From contig CM037874.1 of NCBI GenBank assembly GCA_021292105.1, positions 13,932,615 to 13,996,614 on the forward strand: a DNA stretch of 64,000 bases, given 5' to 3'. The position numbers were made by a program, and so were the translations under genes. Source of the stretch: Anadara kagoshimensis. Taxonomy: Eukaryota > Mollusca > Bivalvia > Arcoida > Arcidae. The notes under the pieces are model-generated. The model did not search any database. It was not told where the DNA came from and saw only the letters and a list, made by a program, of their open reading frames with translations. Positions 1-12,000 of this stretch are shown here, piece by piece. The stretch's first letter is position 1. Each line of letters starts with the position of its first letter.

Positions 1-219
1 CTCTCTCTTTCTCTGGGTCCTCATGAAATGATCAATTTTTGTCATGCTCTCTCTCTCTCTCTGAATATTTTTTTCACGATAGGGACAATCAAACGCCCCA
101 TCTAACCTAACCCTACTCTATTGTAAATAGCGTTTTAAGGGTTGGCAATGGCTTTATCCTGCCCTACTATGCTTGTGATTGAGCTAACATTTGCCCCACC
201 CAGATCAACTGGAGCATCT

Positions 220-268
<49 letters not shown>

Positions 269-659
269 CTACACAATATGTTCCGTATTTATCATCATTA
301 AAATCGCCGGTATCATTATCTTTAAAAATGATTATAGTTTTTGAAAGGGTCTTCGCCACGACAATCTACACAGGATTCATCACTATAATGATTCAGATTG
401 TGTGAAATGGGAGCAAAACATAAGAAATTTACAACATGTCAGTTTTAGAAAGTTTTTGTTTCTTCATAATGGTGTTTCTAGTGGGTTCTTGAATACATGA
501 AATACCTTAGAATTTGAATGTAACTGATGGCGACATCGTTATTATCACACTATTGCGTTCTTGTTCATCTAACATTTTGCATAACTTTTCAGTTTAATTA
601 ATGTTACAATGACTCAGTCGAGTTCAGTAGGAAGCATATATATATAAGTATCAACTTAC
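1..659. repeat. Gene-free left edge with (CT)n microsatellites
   Basis: Short CT tracts lie at 1-16 and 47-62, and a longer uninterrupted one at 222-265. I see no splice-bounded coding exon here. An open frame through the CT tract would encode a Ser-Leu run and is best explained by the microsatellite. The region is presumably intron or 3' flank of the minus-strand gene whose exon is at 660-710. Confidence 0.8.
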
Positions 660-710
660 GTCTGGTAGTTTCTTGGGATCAATTTCTACCCACGTAGGTT
701 GTTGAGGAAC
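660..710 (-). CDS. Single 51-nt internal exon of an unidentified gene
   Basis: Read on the minus strand, a pyrimidine-rich acceptor (TTTGTTTCCAG) precedes exactly 51 nt of open frame and a consensus donor (GAC|GTAAGT) follows. In the frame without stops the exon encodes VPQQPTWVEIDPKKLPD, which looks like conserved protein sequence rather than noise. The rest of the gene must lie to the left of the window and/or in unrecognised exons to the right. I do not recognise the family. The exon length is a multiple of three, so it could be skipped without a frameshift. Confidence 0.6.
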
Positions 711-1405
711 CTGGAAACAAAACTAAGTTTAATATTAATCTTTATAACATTACACTCCTTATATGCATAAATGACAATTTATTGACTCTCAGTACATTGT
801 AAATAAGATAACCATTAATTAATGGTTTAATTTTGGGGGTTCTTGGTAATGATAACAACGTGATAATATTCTAACAATGTTGGACGTCATGGTAACGAAA
901 ATAAATAAATAATAAACGGGATTACAGCTGACATTAGGGGACTAAATGGTGCGCCAATATGATAAAATGGAGGAAGATCCATCCAAGACAAGAATATCTG
1001 TGCACACATGTGCATTTTGTAAATAAACTAATTATAATGTTAAACTTATATACCTTAATACTATATAATCTTCTTTGTAGACAGAAGCTACATACTCTCC
1101 TTATCACTAAATTTGAAACTAACATAACTGAAATAATCTAGTCGAGTAATGTGCACATAGGACAGAGGACGACTTGACCCCTTTAATAACGCACCCTATT
1201 TAACAACGACCATAACAAAAATATAAATTTTAGCACAAATTCCGGTTAAACATAATGTAATGTAATTTTGGGTGGTATAAAATATCAAGAAGATTTTAAA
1301 TATATGCATCAGAAATAAAATATCCATACTAAAATGAAAGAGAAAAATTAATTTCAAATGATTATGGCTCCAGTTTATTACTACACAGTGTCCAAAAAGT
1401 TTCAA

Positions 1406-1505
1406 TTGTGACGGACCGGTCTCGACGGGTGGGCGACTAGCTCAATTGGTAGACCCCATGCTAGTACTGGGAAGATCCCGGATTCGAGTCACAGTTTGGT
1501 CGATG
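1406..1505 (+). repeat. tRNA-derived SINE head, copy 1
   Basis: It contains an A-box-like stretch (TAGCTCAATTGG) and a degenerate B box (GGATTCGAGTC), preceded by a leader starting GTGACGGACCGGTCTCGAC. The same leader plus tRNA-like core recurs at 1706-1805. A clean tRNA acceptor stem and anticodon loop cannot be drawn, so this is a SINE rather than a functional tRNA gene. Confidence 0.6.
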
Positions 1506-1705
1506 CAATTTTCCCCCTTTTGTTACATTTGCGGGCTCGTCTGACCCTGGGAAGTGATCGACCAACGGGTTGGTCCCAATGTGGAACTTGGTGGCTTCAA
1601 TTCAAGGTAGTTGAATCGAAAATAAGTACATATCAAAAATTAACTCACATTTAGAAGGAATACTGTATATCGAAAGAAAAAAGGAAGATAAAAGGAAGAG
1701 AGGAA

Positions 1706-1805
1706 TGTGACGGGTCGGACTCGACAGGTGGTCGATTAGCTCAGTAATCGGTAGAGCGCCCGCTTGTATTGGGAAGGTCCAAGGTTCGATACCTGTGCCG
1801 ACTTT
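1706..1805 (+). repeat. tRNA-derived SINE head, copy 2
   Basis: This is a second copy of the element at 1406-1505: leader GTGACGGGTCGGACTCGAC, A-box-like TAGCTCAGTAATCGG, B-box-like GGTTCGATACC. The inserted bases in the A box and the lack of a good acceptor stem argue against a working tRNA. A 30-bp string at about 1623-1652 recurs at about 2162-2191, so this stretch holds further duplicated repeat sequence. Confidence 0.6.
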
Positions 1806-1809
1806 GCCT

Positions 1810-2458
1810 TTCTTGATACATAATACTTATAGGGCCTATCATATTTTTATTTTCCACTTAATTTGCAATCTAGGTTCTTCTTGCTTCCATGTAAAACACC
1901 CTAGTTTTACATTGAATACTAGTACATGTACTTCATAGTAGGCTGAAATAGCTTCCTCGGGGGATGATCAATAATGATTCAATCTTAAAGCTCCAGGGAA
2001 ATTTGTGGGTCTTGATAACAATCTCTTATTTATGTATTTGTAGGTCTTATTAAAATGATGTCTCTTAAAGCTAACTACTTTCTGGGCGCTTCTCACTTAC
2101 TTGTTACTTGTTTGGTAGATTCCTCCAACCCGTGGCCCACTCCATAAGGACACAATTTGACTTATAAGTACATATCAAAAATTAACTCACATGCATATAG
2201 TAACACCGACACCCAACTATACAGCTATGTACATAATACTATATCTGTTCTTCCCATAGGTATTCAATTTTCCATATTTATTAATAAACCACTAGTCCAT
2301 GCCTTCACATTTCGGGGGGGGGGGGGTGTGCTTCTATATCTCTTTGCCTGTGTTACACAACTGACAGTATCCAGACTCAATATTTTTGCTAAATTTCGCC
2401 CTATCTGCTTGTAAAGTGTATGTCCCCTAGATCAGCCGTGCCTTTACTTCTGCTGTTT
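1810..2458. other. Gene-free stretch
   Basis: AT-rich sequence with a poly-G run at about 2313-2326 and no exon I can support. TTTATT near 2276 would read AATAAA on the minus strand and could serve the uncertain minus-strand frame at 2459-2797. Confidence 0.5.
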
Positions 2459-2797
2459 TTACTGCATAAGGGTTGTTTGCAATAGTTTCCCACACATGGT
2501 TTGCTTTTCTACTGGCTGACTGGCGCTTTTGGTAAAGTAAGATATTTCAGAGTTCATTTTGTCTGTCACTAAATTTATCGGAATTCCATTTTTCTTCCCA
2601 AAAAGTACAAATGACATTTTTACTAACTTTTTCCATACAATGTTTAAATACAGCAGCATATTTTTGTCCGATTCTGGGTAAGTTTGATTAGGTATCTTTT
2701 CAACAAGATACGATACTTTCAAAGCAACCTGTTCATGTAGTAGTGATTTCAATTTCAACTTTTTAACCTGCTGTAACAATGCAGAGTATTGATCCAA
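2459..2797 (-). other. Long minus-strand open frame overlapping TRIAP1 start, uncertain
   Basis: The frame is 112 codons long, opens with a TTG, and runs antisense across the first 19 bases of TRIAP1. Its composition is protein-like: Lys/Leu-rich, with no low-complexity runs. A possible splice acceptor (TTGTTACAG) lies at the TRIAP1 start region, so it could be the terminal exon of a minus-strand gene. No in-frame ATG occurs near its beginning and I do not recognise it. It may equally be chance in AT-rich DNA. Confidence 0.25.
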
Positions 2798-4534
2798 GGT
2801 GTCAAGAACTTAAGAACGCTTACGATGAATGTTTTAACAAATGGTTTCAAGATAAATTTCTGAAAGGAAACACAAAAGATTACTGTGCCCCTCTTTTGAA
2901 GAGTTACAGAGAATGTATAAATGTTTGTATATTAGATGATCATGATGTAATGTCAATAAGAAATTACATTAATATATGTTATTTAGGGAAAAAATAATGG
3001 AAAGAATTATGGCTATATCAGTGTATACTAACATTGTTTGAATTCCAACTTCTATGTTCTAGTGATGTAGTTAGTTGTACAATTTTAACCTTTGCATACA
3101 GGTACCAGAAATCATTTAGACAACACTGTCCGGAGTGTCCAGATCATAGAGGGTTTTTATATTAGAGGGGGATTAATAGATTACTGTCAAACCCAATACT
3201 GTAGCCTATTAAGAGTGCTTGCTCCGTATGTCACGTGGGATGTCGGGGTTCGAACTCTAGGGTTGGTTGGTTGGTTGAATGTTGCTTAACGTCGCATCAG
3301 CAATTTTTCAGCTATCACGACGAGAACAATTTTATTAATCTCTATGGATTAGTCTATGAACAATTTCGTGTATGCATGTGAAGTGAGAGTGTGTTGTATG
3401 GTCTGCCTTGTACTAGCGCACACTTAGGGCGACTTTACTGTGCTAGCTCGCAAAGTCAGTACGCCACAGACAAGCGTACCGCTCCCCCAGTCCATTATAC
3501 TGATACCAAGTCAACCAATAAAGGCCAACGGCAAGGAAAATTCACTTTTCCTCATGTGGTCCGAGCGGGACTATATAACTCACAGCGGTGAGAGATTCTG
3601 AATTTGAAGACTGATGTCTTATACATTAGGCAATCTCTAGGGGGTCTTACTTGAAAATAGGTAGTGACTGTTTTTCCCCTCTTAACTCTGTATTGAAATA
3701 TTGAAAGTCACAAGTTCATTTGGAGAAAACCTTAAAAACCAATGTCCTGTTTCTTGGCAGGTGTGGCATGTTAAAGAACCCTTCCTCAACTTAGCACTGA
3801 GTGCACTGCAAAGGTCAAGATTTCTGTCACTTCACTTATAGCTGGTGTTGTATCAATATAAGTGAAATATTTTTGACTGGGATGTAAAACCCTATTCAAT
3901 CAATCAATCAATCCTGAGAGGATGACCATAAACAGTAAATATAAGAGCCTGTGGTCATAAGCAGGAGATCTTAAATCACAGAAAATCTGCAAGTTATTGA
4001 ATTTCTATTTTAAGAAAGATTACTAGTCAAGTGGTGGTGAAAGTTCCAATGCCTTAAGGTGTTGAAAATGTCTTAAGATGGATCCTCAAGGATGCAGGTG
4101 TATGTGGTATTAAATACAAGTAATAATTAGGACGAACACCAACATTTTGAGTAATTTGGAATCCTTATTTTTTGTAGCATGGTGCTGGTCATGCTTTCGG
4201 CCTGGGGTGGCATTCATCCTAATTATTACTTGTATTTAAGAAAGATTTTGATGTTTATTTGCAAACTTTGATAAGCAGATTTTGATAGTAAATTGGCTTT
4301 ATCATGTTTCTCCCCCATTGGAAAATAATTATGATAGATTAATTTTCTACAACTACAGCATGATGATGAGGTTAATATTTGTTTTAACTTTTATCAATTT
4401 TTGTACATGTATTTCTTTTTTTTTAGAATGTTGTGAAAGAAAAAGGAATAGTTCTATGGGAATTGGATAGAAATGTTTTGGGAACAGAAGATGAGGCAGT
4501 TCCGCCAGTACCAAAAACAAAAACCAAAAAATGA
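2779..4534 (+). CDS. TRIAP1: TRIAP1/Mdm35-like twin CX9C protein
   Basis: Two exons, 2779-2922 and 4427-4534, joined in phase 0 (donor GTTTGT, acceptor TTTTTTTTAG) give 83 residues, close to the usual size of about 76. The twin CX9C signature is complete: Cys8/Cys18 and Cys36/Cys46, each pair with nine residues between. The segment KWFQDKFLKG (21-30) is typical of TRIAP1, and exon 2 supplies the VKEKGI helix and a Lys-rich tail. In animals and yeast this small intermembrane-space protein pairs with PRELI/Ups proteins to move phosphatidic acid between mitochondrial membranes, and it restrains apoptosis. The disulfide hairpin is normally made by the MIA40 pathway. AATAAA lies at 4557-4562. The intron holds repeats, including an inverted-repeat element. 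Confidence 0.92.
3252..3600 (+). repeat. Dispersed repeat, forward copy, in TRIAP1 intron
   Basis: This stretch aligns over some 250 bases with the reverse complement of 7870-8150, sharing strings such as GGTCTGCCTTGTACTAG and CCACAGACAAGC. The two copies are therefore in inverted orientation about 4.5 kb apart. No coding capacity is seen. Confidence 0.75.
3640..3915 (+). repeat. SINE tail, forward
   Basis: The stretch contains the body and 3' end typical of the SINEs in this window (AAGTGAAATATTTTTGACTG, then GGGATGTAAAACCC), ending in a (CAAT)n tail at about 3898-3912. It resembles the better copy at 37529-37849. It lies in the TRIAP1 intron. Confidence 0.65.
4111..4239. mobile_element. 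Small inverted-repeat element (MITE-like) in TRIAP1 intron
   Basis: The arms TAAATACAAGTAATAATTAG (left) and its near-exact complement ending in CTTGTATTTA (right) are each about 30 bp and enclose about 70 bp. There is no coding capacity. The outermost bases are themselves TTAA-like, so the target-site duplication may be TA or TTAA, but I cannot fix the boundary. It could extrude as a hairpin. Confidence 0.7.
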
Positions 4535-4599
4535 CACCTGGCAGTGGTTGATGTAAAATAAATTTATATTATACTGGTTAACGAGTAGAATGTATTAAA

Positions 4600-7180
4600 T
4601 ACTGTAGTGAAACTGGGAAAAGCTCGTGTTCTGTGATGGTCTACTGGAAGTGCAATCTTTTTATGACTGACACTTACATGTACATGTCTTTGATTCTGAT
4701 ACTCAGGAAGTTTCAAAATGTTCAGTTATGGCATGCTGAATCTGATGAAATGCTTGATACAGAAGAAAGGATTGCTATCCTCTGTCAGTGTTTTTGCAAT
4801 GGTAATGCAATGTCTCATTCAGTTTCTAAAATCTAAGGCTGGAATTCTGTCTCCATTTTTGATTGCAAAACTTCAATGACATTTGCTACTAATTTTTGAA
4901 AAATTCTTTCAAAAAGTAACCAATTTTGGCAATTTTGTGAAAAATACTTTAAAAGGACTATCTGTATTTTCACAAATATTTGGAATTTTGGCTACTTATA
5001 ATTTTAAGTTTATAGAAACCTAGAACAGTAATCACAGTATCAAAATTTTGATGTTCTCAATTCTCGTTAAGAACATGCCATGATGTAAGATAAATTACAA
5101 AATGTTTCAAGTCAAACTTAAAGGTCACAGGTTTCGGACATGTATGTATACTAGACAGAATATTCAATTTTGGTCTCTTTTCGATCTAAGGGTGTTTAGT
5201 CACAGATCAACATATCTGTATTATCTTCAACTACAGATTTTAGAAAAAAACATTGAAAAAATGCCTTAATTCTCCCCCTATAACTTTCAATAGGTCACCA
5301 GATGTATCAAACACTGCTGAAACATGTCTTTAAGCTAGTTGAACTAGCAGGATTATATTGGGTAAATGTTCATATATATTGTTTTATTTGGGAGGTTGCT
5401 AAAATTCCTGAAATAACATAGGGCACCTTAAAATCTTATATGAAACAAAAAATAAATGGGCTTCATCAATCATCTGTACAGAATACCTATTATTAGAGTT
5501 GAGCTTTTATTTTAAACGCACAACTTTTTATATTGCTTTATTTTATATTTATACAAATTTTAATGCACAGATTCTGTGCTGATGTTAAAATGTATGACAT
5601 TTTCACTTTTTACTTATTATAGTATATATTTACTATATTATAACATGTATAAATTGTAAAATATTTTAAGGCCTAAAAATGTGTTTCCACTATTCCGACA
5701 GACCCTAAATTTTTATGCCCACCCTAAAGTTTTAATGGTCCTATTCTCCTCGCAGAGAGACAAAAATAAAAAAAGTCAATTTTATTGCAATTTGACAAGC
5801 ACTTTTAGAGTTGGTATCCTTGTGCTGTATGTAAAAAAAAGCCAACCTAATGATCCTTAGTTGCCTTAAGAACATTTAGAGGAAACACATTTTTTTTGTT
5901 TGGCCTAATGTCATAGAGACAAAATGTTTTGTTGTACTTAGTACTAACATAGTTAAGTTATGATGTTTGATGTTTGTTTTGTAAGTTCACCTGACTACAG
6001 GTGCACTAGTCAGGTGCACTTCTATCATAACCAGAGCTAACTTTACTCTTCAACCCACCTAGTAAAAATTCTGTTGGGATAAGGTCACTTTCCAGTTCAG
6101 AAATTGAGGATAATTGTTTAACTTTATAGTGAGACTCCAGTCATAAATGTCATACACTCTTGTATTTTAGCTTTGTTTCCATTTCTGATAGCCAAAATCG
6201 CCATAGGTTACTGAATTCTGAGTTCTTTAAAAAGTTTCCTAGTAATTTTATTAGCAACTTTATGAAAAATTCCTTTAAAAGGACCATATTTTTGCATATT
6301 TTGGGAATTTGGCTACTTATAATTTTGTGGAAACATAGTTTTAGGAAGATATTGGGTCAATATTCAGATAAAAAATGAAATGTTGTGTGAGAAGTAAAAT
6401 TGCAGAGAGCAAAGTGAATTATTTATTTATTTATTTTTTTTTTGCACTAGGCACCAAGATGACTTGCTTGAAAATCTATGTGAATCCTATCATAACTTCA
6501 TTGTAAGTGTTTCATTATTAAACTGACATGGTTAAGGTATCCCACTAGTGCACTGGTGTTTATATTTAATGGGTTTGTGGAAAGTGGGTGAATTATGAAA
6601 ATAACAGCTCGGATTTAAAACTTTTATTTAACATCACTGTTTAAGACTTGGTTCTATATATACTGAAACTAGTTGTTTGTGTACATGTACAAAATTCATA
6701 TGTTCCCAGTATTTGTAACTAAGATATGTGTTCTATGCACAATATAATTTGTTGAAACTGATCAAGGATATTGTCTTTAATTAAATTGTGGTTCATTCAC
6801 CTATATTTCATCAAAGATATTTGATTGCCAATTTCAAAATTTTGCTTTGATTTTAGTTTGTGGTTTGGACAAGGATTGGTATTTTTTCAGATTGTCAGTT
6901 TTGGAACTCAAAATTTTAAAAATAATTAAGTGTTGCCTCAAAACATGGGTGCAATAGTTTTAAATCATTGAATAACAGGCCATTTTAATGTGTTATTTAT
7001 TTACAGTAATTAAAGTCCATTTTGATTTAAGTTCATATGAATTTAATATAAAGGGCAGTGTTCAATCCAGTAACGCAATAGATGGTGCCATTCAGTCCCA
7101 GGCCGTGAAGACAAAAAAGGGGTCATGTTTTCAGAAATTGGGTCATACATAACTGAAAAATCATGAAACAATAGGGCATC
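4600..7180. repeat. Gene-free stretch with an AT-rich dispersed repeat
   Basis: No supported exon. Two related copies of an AT-rich repeat occur at about 4850-5025 and 6165-6345, sharing motifs around TTTAAAAGGAC and TTTGGCTACTTATAATTTT. Similar sequence recurs inside SLC13-A at 27260-27360 and, weakly, at 23715-23780. The simple repeat (TTTA)n lies near 6420-6436. Confidence 0.6.
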
Positions 7181-7188
7181 CCAGACAA

Positions 7189-7395
7189 GATAATCCAAAT
7201 AGTAAAATGCATGTATAGCAACAACGAATGTGCTGTATTAACATCAAGGGTTTAAAATCAGATGCGGAGTTAAGCAAGGTTGCAACATGTCCGGTTTCCT
7301 GTTTCTCATAGTTATCGACTGGGTCATGAGAAAATCGACTGCAGCGAATAACACAGGAATAAGATGTAACTTTACCACCAGACTGAAAATTGGCC
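7189..7395 (+). pseudogene. Relic of a LINE reverse transcriptase
   Basis: A short, frameshifted stretch encodes the fragment KIIQIVKCMYSNNECAV and then, in another frame, FKIRCGVKQGCNMSGFLF followed by IDWVMRKS. The order '(V)KQGC..S.FLF..VIDW.MRK' is the conserved RT core of non-LTR retrotransposons. The frameshift near 7249 and the missing flanking domains mark it as a dead fragment. Open frames on the opposite strand here are shadows. Confidence 0.75.
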
Positions 7396-7869
7396 ATAGC
7401 CAGGGATAGCACCAGATAGTATCTTTGTGAGACAAAATTATTACTAGTATTTTTGGGATCAGAGGCACAAAGGTCCCTTCTAGATTGAACACTGTACCCA
7501 ATTTACATTCCGGTTTTACACCATTCTTGTAAATATATATGTATGCAAAGACAATTAAATTTTGTACACATCCTCTGATATATATTGTTGTGACCTCTTT
7601 CACTCAACAGATTTTGATTTGTGAAAGATTATAATTATAGATATTTTAACTTGTTTATTAAATGCTTTTATTTTATTGTATTCTTGTTGTTACTGTTATT
7701 TTTTTTTACAAAGTTAATGCTACAAATTTAATCTCATTGTTAACTTTAGACATAAAAAAGGACAAATCTCGTAATACCACGTGTAGTATTGCATTGGATA
7801 TGTATGTGAAAAACCTTACATTTAAATAGTTCTAATCGACAACACCTTCCATAAACGTTGGTTTATGCC

Positions 7870-8150
7870 AATTAATATTTTAATAGTGGCAGAGCATCGA
7901 CTGGTTCACCCAGTACCAGGATAATTTGACTGCGGGAGTGGTATGCTTGTCTGTGGCTTACTGACTCTGGGCTAGCACCTGAAAATCTCATTGAGTGTGT
8001 GCTAGTACAAGGCAGACCATAAAACACGACTCGCACAACCCATGCATACAGGAATTTAATAAATTTGAGATTTATAAATAATCTTTAGAGATTAATTAAT
8101 TTCCTCTCGTCGCCGTGAAACAGCTGAAAATTGTTGATGCAACGCATTTT
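7870..8150 (-). repeat. Dispersed repeat, inverted copy
   Basis: This is the reverse-oriented partner of 3252-3600: the complement of GTGCTAGTACAAGGCAGACC and flanking text matches that copy over about 250 bases. It lies upstream of the secreted-protein gene, and I see no coding function. Confidence 0.75.
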
Positions 8151-8684
8151 GTTCTGTGCTATCCGATATTCTGTTTTAAGACAGATATTATAATAGTACC
8201 CCTGTGCCTATTTATTTTACCGACTTGTATCCACTCTTGTCTTTTAAAGAGTCAACTTTTCAAAATGCTTTCTTCGCTTTTTGAAGTATCACTAAAACAG
8301 CTTTACACGCTCTCTGACCGAGTGTTCTAAAGCAGGATCATTGTGCTTATCGCTGTTTAGATTCGAACCCACTCGAGCATATCTCGATGTGAAAAATTGG
8401 TTTGTTCGCTTGCCAAATTGTTATGACCTTTTGGTATAAACCATACCACTGGTCATCATTTTGTCATGAAATCCAGTGACCGTCTAAAGTCGTGAATTTT
8501 ACTATCGACGTTCTCACTATTTATTTGTCTTTTCTTGCATTGTTTGTCCGTTTTTTGGGTTATATACGCATTTCTTCTAACTAGAACTGCGATATCCGGT
8601 TTGCGTCTTCTTACTGAATGAAACAAAAAAATATTGACTTTTGGAAAAATAAATTTGGAATGATAGCTTTTTATGCAGACCTTT

Positions 8685-8800
8685 CGAAAGTTTAACAATG
8701 AGCTAAAGCAAAGAAGTCGCCGGATCCTTTCTCGACTGCCAAGGGCAAAGGTATGGATAGCTAGTGGTCGAATAAATGGTAGCAGCTGCCGAAAAACAAA
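8685..8800. repeat. Half copy of an inverted-repeat element
   Basis: The string TCGAAAGTTTAACAATGAGC with AAAGAAGTCG just after resembles one arm of the fold-back element at 28289-28475 and the similar arm at about 31795-31840. Only one arm is convincing here. Confidence 0.45.
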
Positions 8801-9080
8801 ATCAACTAACTAACGTTAGTATAGCTAATGAGAAGCCCGACTGAGCAGTCAGTTTGTCACTAATGCGCTAGCTATTACGTGTTCTTCCCGATTTCTATAT
8901 ACGTTTCACTATTACTCACTCGTGACAAGAAACGTGTGTGGGTATTTTATCAATATTATAGAGGTCAAGAAAGTTTGTCATATTGACCGAATTCTTTGGA
9001 AAATTATAAATACCAGTACAGAAAGGTTCGATTCCTTATAGATAAAACGTGCTTTACTATAACAACGATCAACAATAAAC

Positions 9081-12000
9081 ATGAACATTTTGTTAACTAT
9101 CTTAATACTAATTACTTGGGAGTTAATATGTGAAGGTTTAATATTGCAACCGGGTAAGTGAAAGATACAATGCTCCATCGTATTTGTAAGGACATATATG
9201 TTTTAAAAATTATGGTTTCATGAGTTTTTACTTTGGAAACAGAGAACCGTTTGTCTATCATTATAAGAAACGCGTTCAAATAACGATGTATTTGTTTTTT
9301 CTTGGTTTTTATTGTGATGCTTTGATAAGGAATTATTTAGATACCTGCATTAGAAGTATAATTTAGTCTCTGTGTCCAGGATTTCCCTGGATATATTTGA
9401 CGTCCCATAGTTCCATGTTCCTTCCACACAATTTTGATTACACGTGGCAGTTGTAGCTAGCTAAACAGGAGGTGCTTATACCCTTCCGGAATACCCAGCC
9501 TCACTTCCCTGGTGGAAGTTCACGTCTCTAACCTGGCTTGTCAGTTCCAACGTTTTTACTTTTCTTCTGGGATGTGATTCGGACATGGATAAGTATGTTT
9601 TTTTACTAGTACATATAAAAGTAAGTCGCACTTGTGGTTTCTTACTAGTATTCATAACATTTTTTTTCAATGTATTTGAGTGGTCCGGTTTCGATTGGTC
9701 TGTAGCTCATGTTTTATGGATATCATCACAGTGCCTGGCCTAATTCCCATTGACAGAATGCGAGAAAGTTTTGTCAGTTCGTTTAAAGAAGATCGGTGGT
9801 TTGTCAAAGTACTCTGGATCCCCCAACATACAGAACTGAAGGCATCATATGCGTGAATCTTGACTAGGACTGAAAACAATAAATAAATATTTAAAAAAAA
9901 ACCAAACTCAATTTGTATTTGTACTTCGAGATGACCAAATAAATCAAGAACTAGAACAACAAACAAAATAAAGGAACAAAACAAGATAAACACATGTTAT
10001 ATATGAGAGAGCTGAAATTAAACTTCCACTTCGAATACCGGTATGTACTGGATCTAATGGTAATATCCAGGGATGCAAATCTAGCGTTGTTTAGCAGGTA
10101 TTATCCATACAGCTTACTTACTAGTAACGCGCGTTATTAAAAGTATGCTTACTTTTATTAAAACAGAGATTGCACCATACATGAAAAGTGACGATACCCT
10201 TTTGTTATTTTATAAAGCCAGGAGCTCAATGCGTTTCTGCTGTTTAGAAGTACGTTTACATGCATATGGTGCTGTGTTTGGTTGCAACGCCCTACAACTG
10301 ACGCTAGTTGTATGCATGTAATATTAATTTTGCTCTTATTTTGTAGATTTATCAAACAGTCCTGTTCATTTTGCCGATGGCGAGAAGCTCGGAGACGTTG
10401 GATCACATTCTATAACGGAAGCCTCTGGTTTGGCTGCTAGCAGATTACATAGCGGCATCTTATACACTCACAATGACAAAGGGGATAGTGCTAGAATATT
10501 TGCGATAAGAACAAGAGATGGACATAAAATGGCAGAATTCAATATACAGGGAGCTCATAATTATGACTGGGAAGATTTGGCAATTGGCACATGTCCCGAT
10601 GGCGGTTCTTGTTTGTACATTGGCAAGTTCATCTTTCTTTTATACATGTATTTGTTTTGAAACTGATATGAAATACGCGATCCCTGATTTTGTAGAAATT
10701 TTACGATGTAATTTTTTTAAATGTGTTTGTTGAAAGTAAAATAATATTATACAAGTACAACCAAAAGCACCAAGGATAAACTACAATGCATGACTATGAA
10801 GAAATATCAATAATTGACAATACAATATCCGACTTTGGACCCGGACCTGACATTCATAAAACTTGATAAACTAGACCCAGTTAAGTTATTAGCAATATTA
10901 AATCGGGAATAAAAATAAAAAAGCCATGACCTCTTACTACAGCAACGTCATGCGTTAGTTATCCGATGGACTGTTATTGCCGATCAGTGAAACTATGAAG
11001 CGCAGGGTCATGTGTTAATTTTGATTTTCTACATAAAATGAGACATTAAAAATATATTTGCAAATGAAGTCCACACGTGCTGATCAAATGCAAACATACC
11101 AGTCCATATTCAAATTACATAGAAAATTTAGAATAAGCATATCCAATTGATTCGGACATGGATTAGTATGTTTGTTTTTGATTAATACCAACGGTACGGT
11201 TTCCATAAGTTACAAATTGATGGGTTTTGTATTTTATAATTTAGCGGATATTGGAGACCATGGCGGAGATGGTGCCAAGAATATAATTTACAGAGTACGA
11301 GAACCTGCTACATTAAGTGACCAAGATCTACCTCTGCAAGGAACTCTCAGATTCACGCAAGTATACGTTATTTTCGTGCTAAGGGTATAGTTAGTAAAGG
11401 TGCACTCTGCAGGTTCCGTGTCAACCAAAATCGTACACTGAAATTTACATTGCATTATGTGATTTTGGATGGCCTCTGCCTCTATTGATAAGTTCCTACT
11501 TATGTAAGTTTTCATAAAAGTGAATGTTGCTTTCTGTTACCTTCTAAATAGAATTTCCATTTTGTAATGCACCTTGGTCATACTACGGTACTATGGATTC
11601 TGTGAACAAAGCATAAATGTCTCTTGAAAGCCAAATACCATTGACCTCATAAATATACTATTTTCCTTCTACATTTGTAGGTGGAGTGAACCAGATGCAG
11701 AGACACTGATGGTGGACCCACGAGGAGAGATATATATCGTGTCTAAAGTACAAGGTGGTAAAGGAAAAATAGGACATATACCAAACTCGTACTGGAACAC
11801 AAATCTGGTGGCACAAATAACTCACTTTACAACGATAGGAATACCAACATCAACCCACCCAGACCCGGTGGCTGGTGATATATCGCCCAATGGACATGAA
11901 GTGCTCATAAAAACGCGGGACAATGTATACTACTGGTATGTGCCAGATAATAACTATTCGGATATCCTTGCTGGTCATCCTATAAGTTTACCTTATATTC

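Noticed and set aside
142..405. 87-codon frame with a Ser-Leu run
   Set aside because: Created by the (CT)n microsatellite at 222-265.
1706..1805. Functional tRNA gene
   Set aside because: A and B boxes are present but the acceptor stem and anticodon arm do not pair well, and a sister copy with the same non-tRNA leader is at 1406; a SINE explains both. The same applies to 20870, 37529, 46905, 47950 and 62172.
7161..7603. Two overlapping minus-strand frames
   Set aside because: They are antisense to the LINE reverse-transcriptase relic read on the plus strand.
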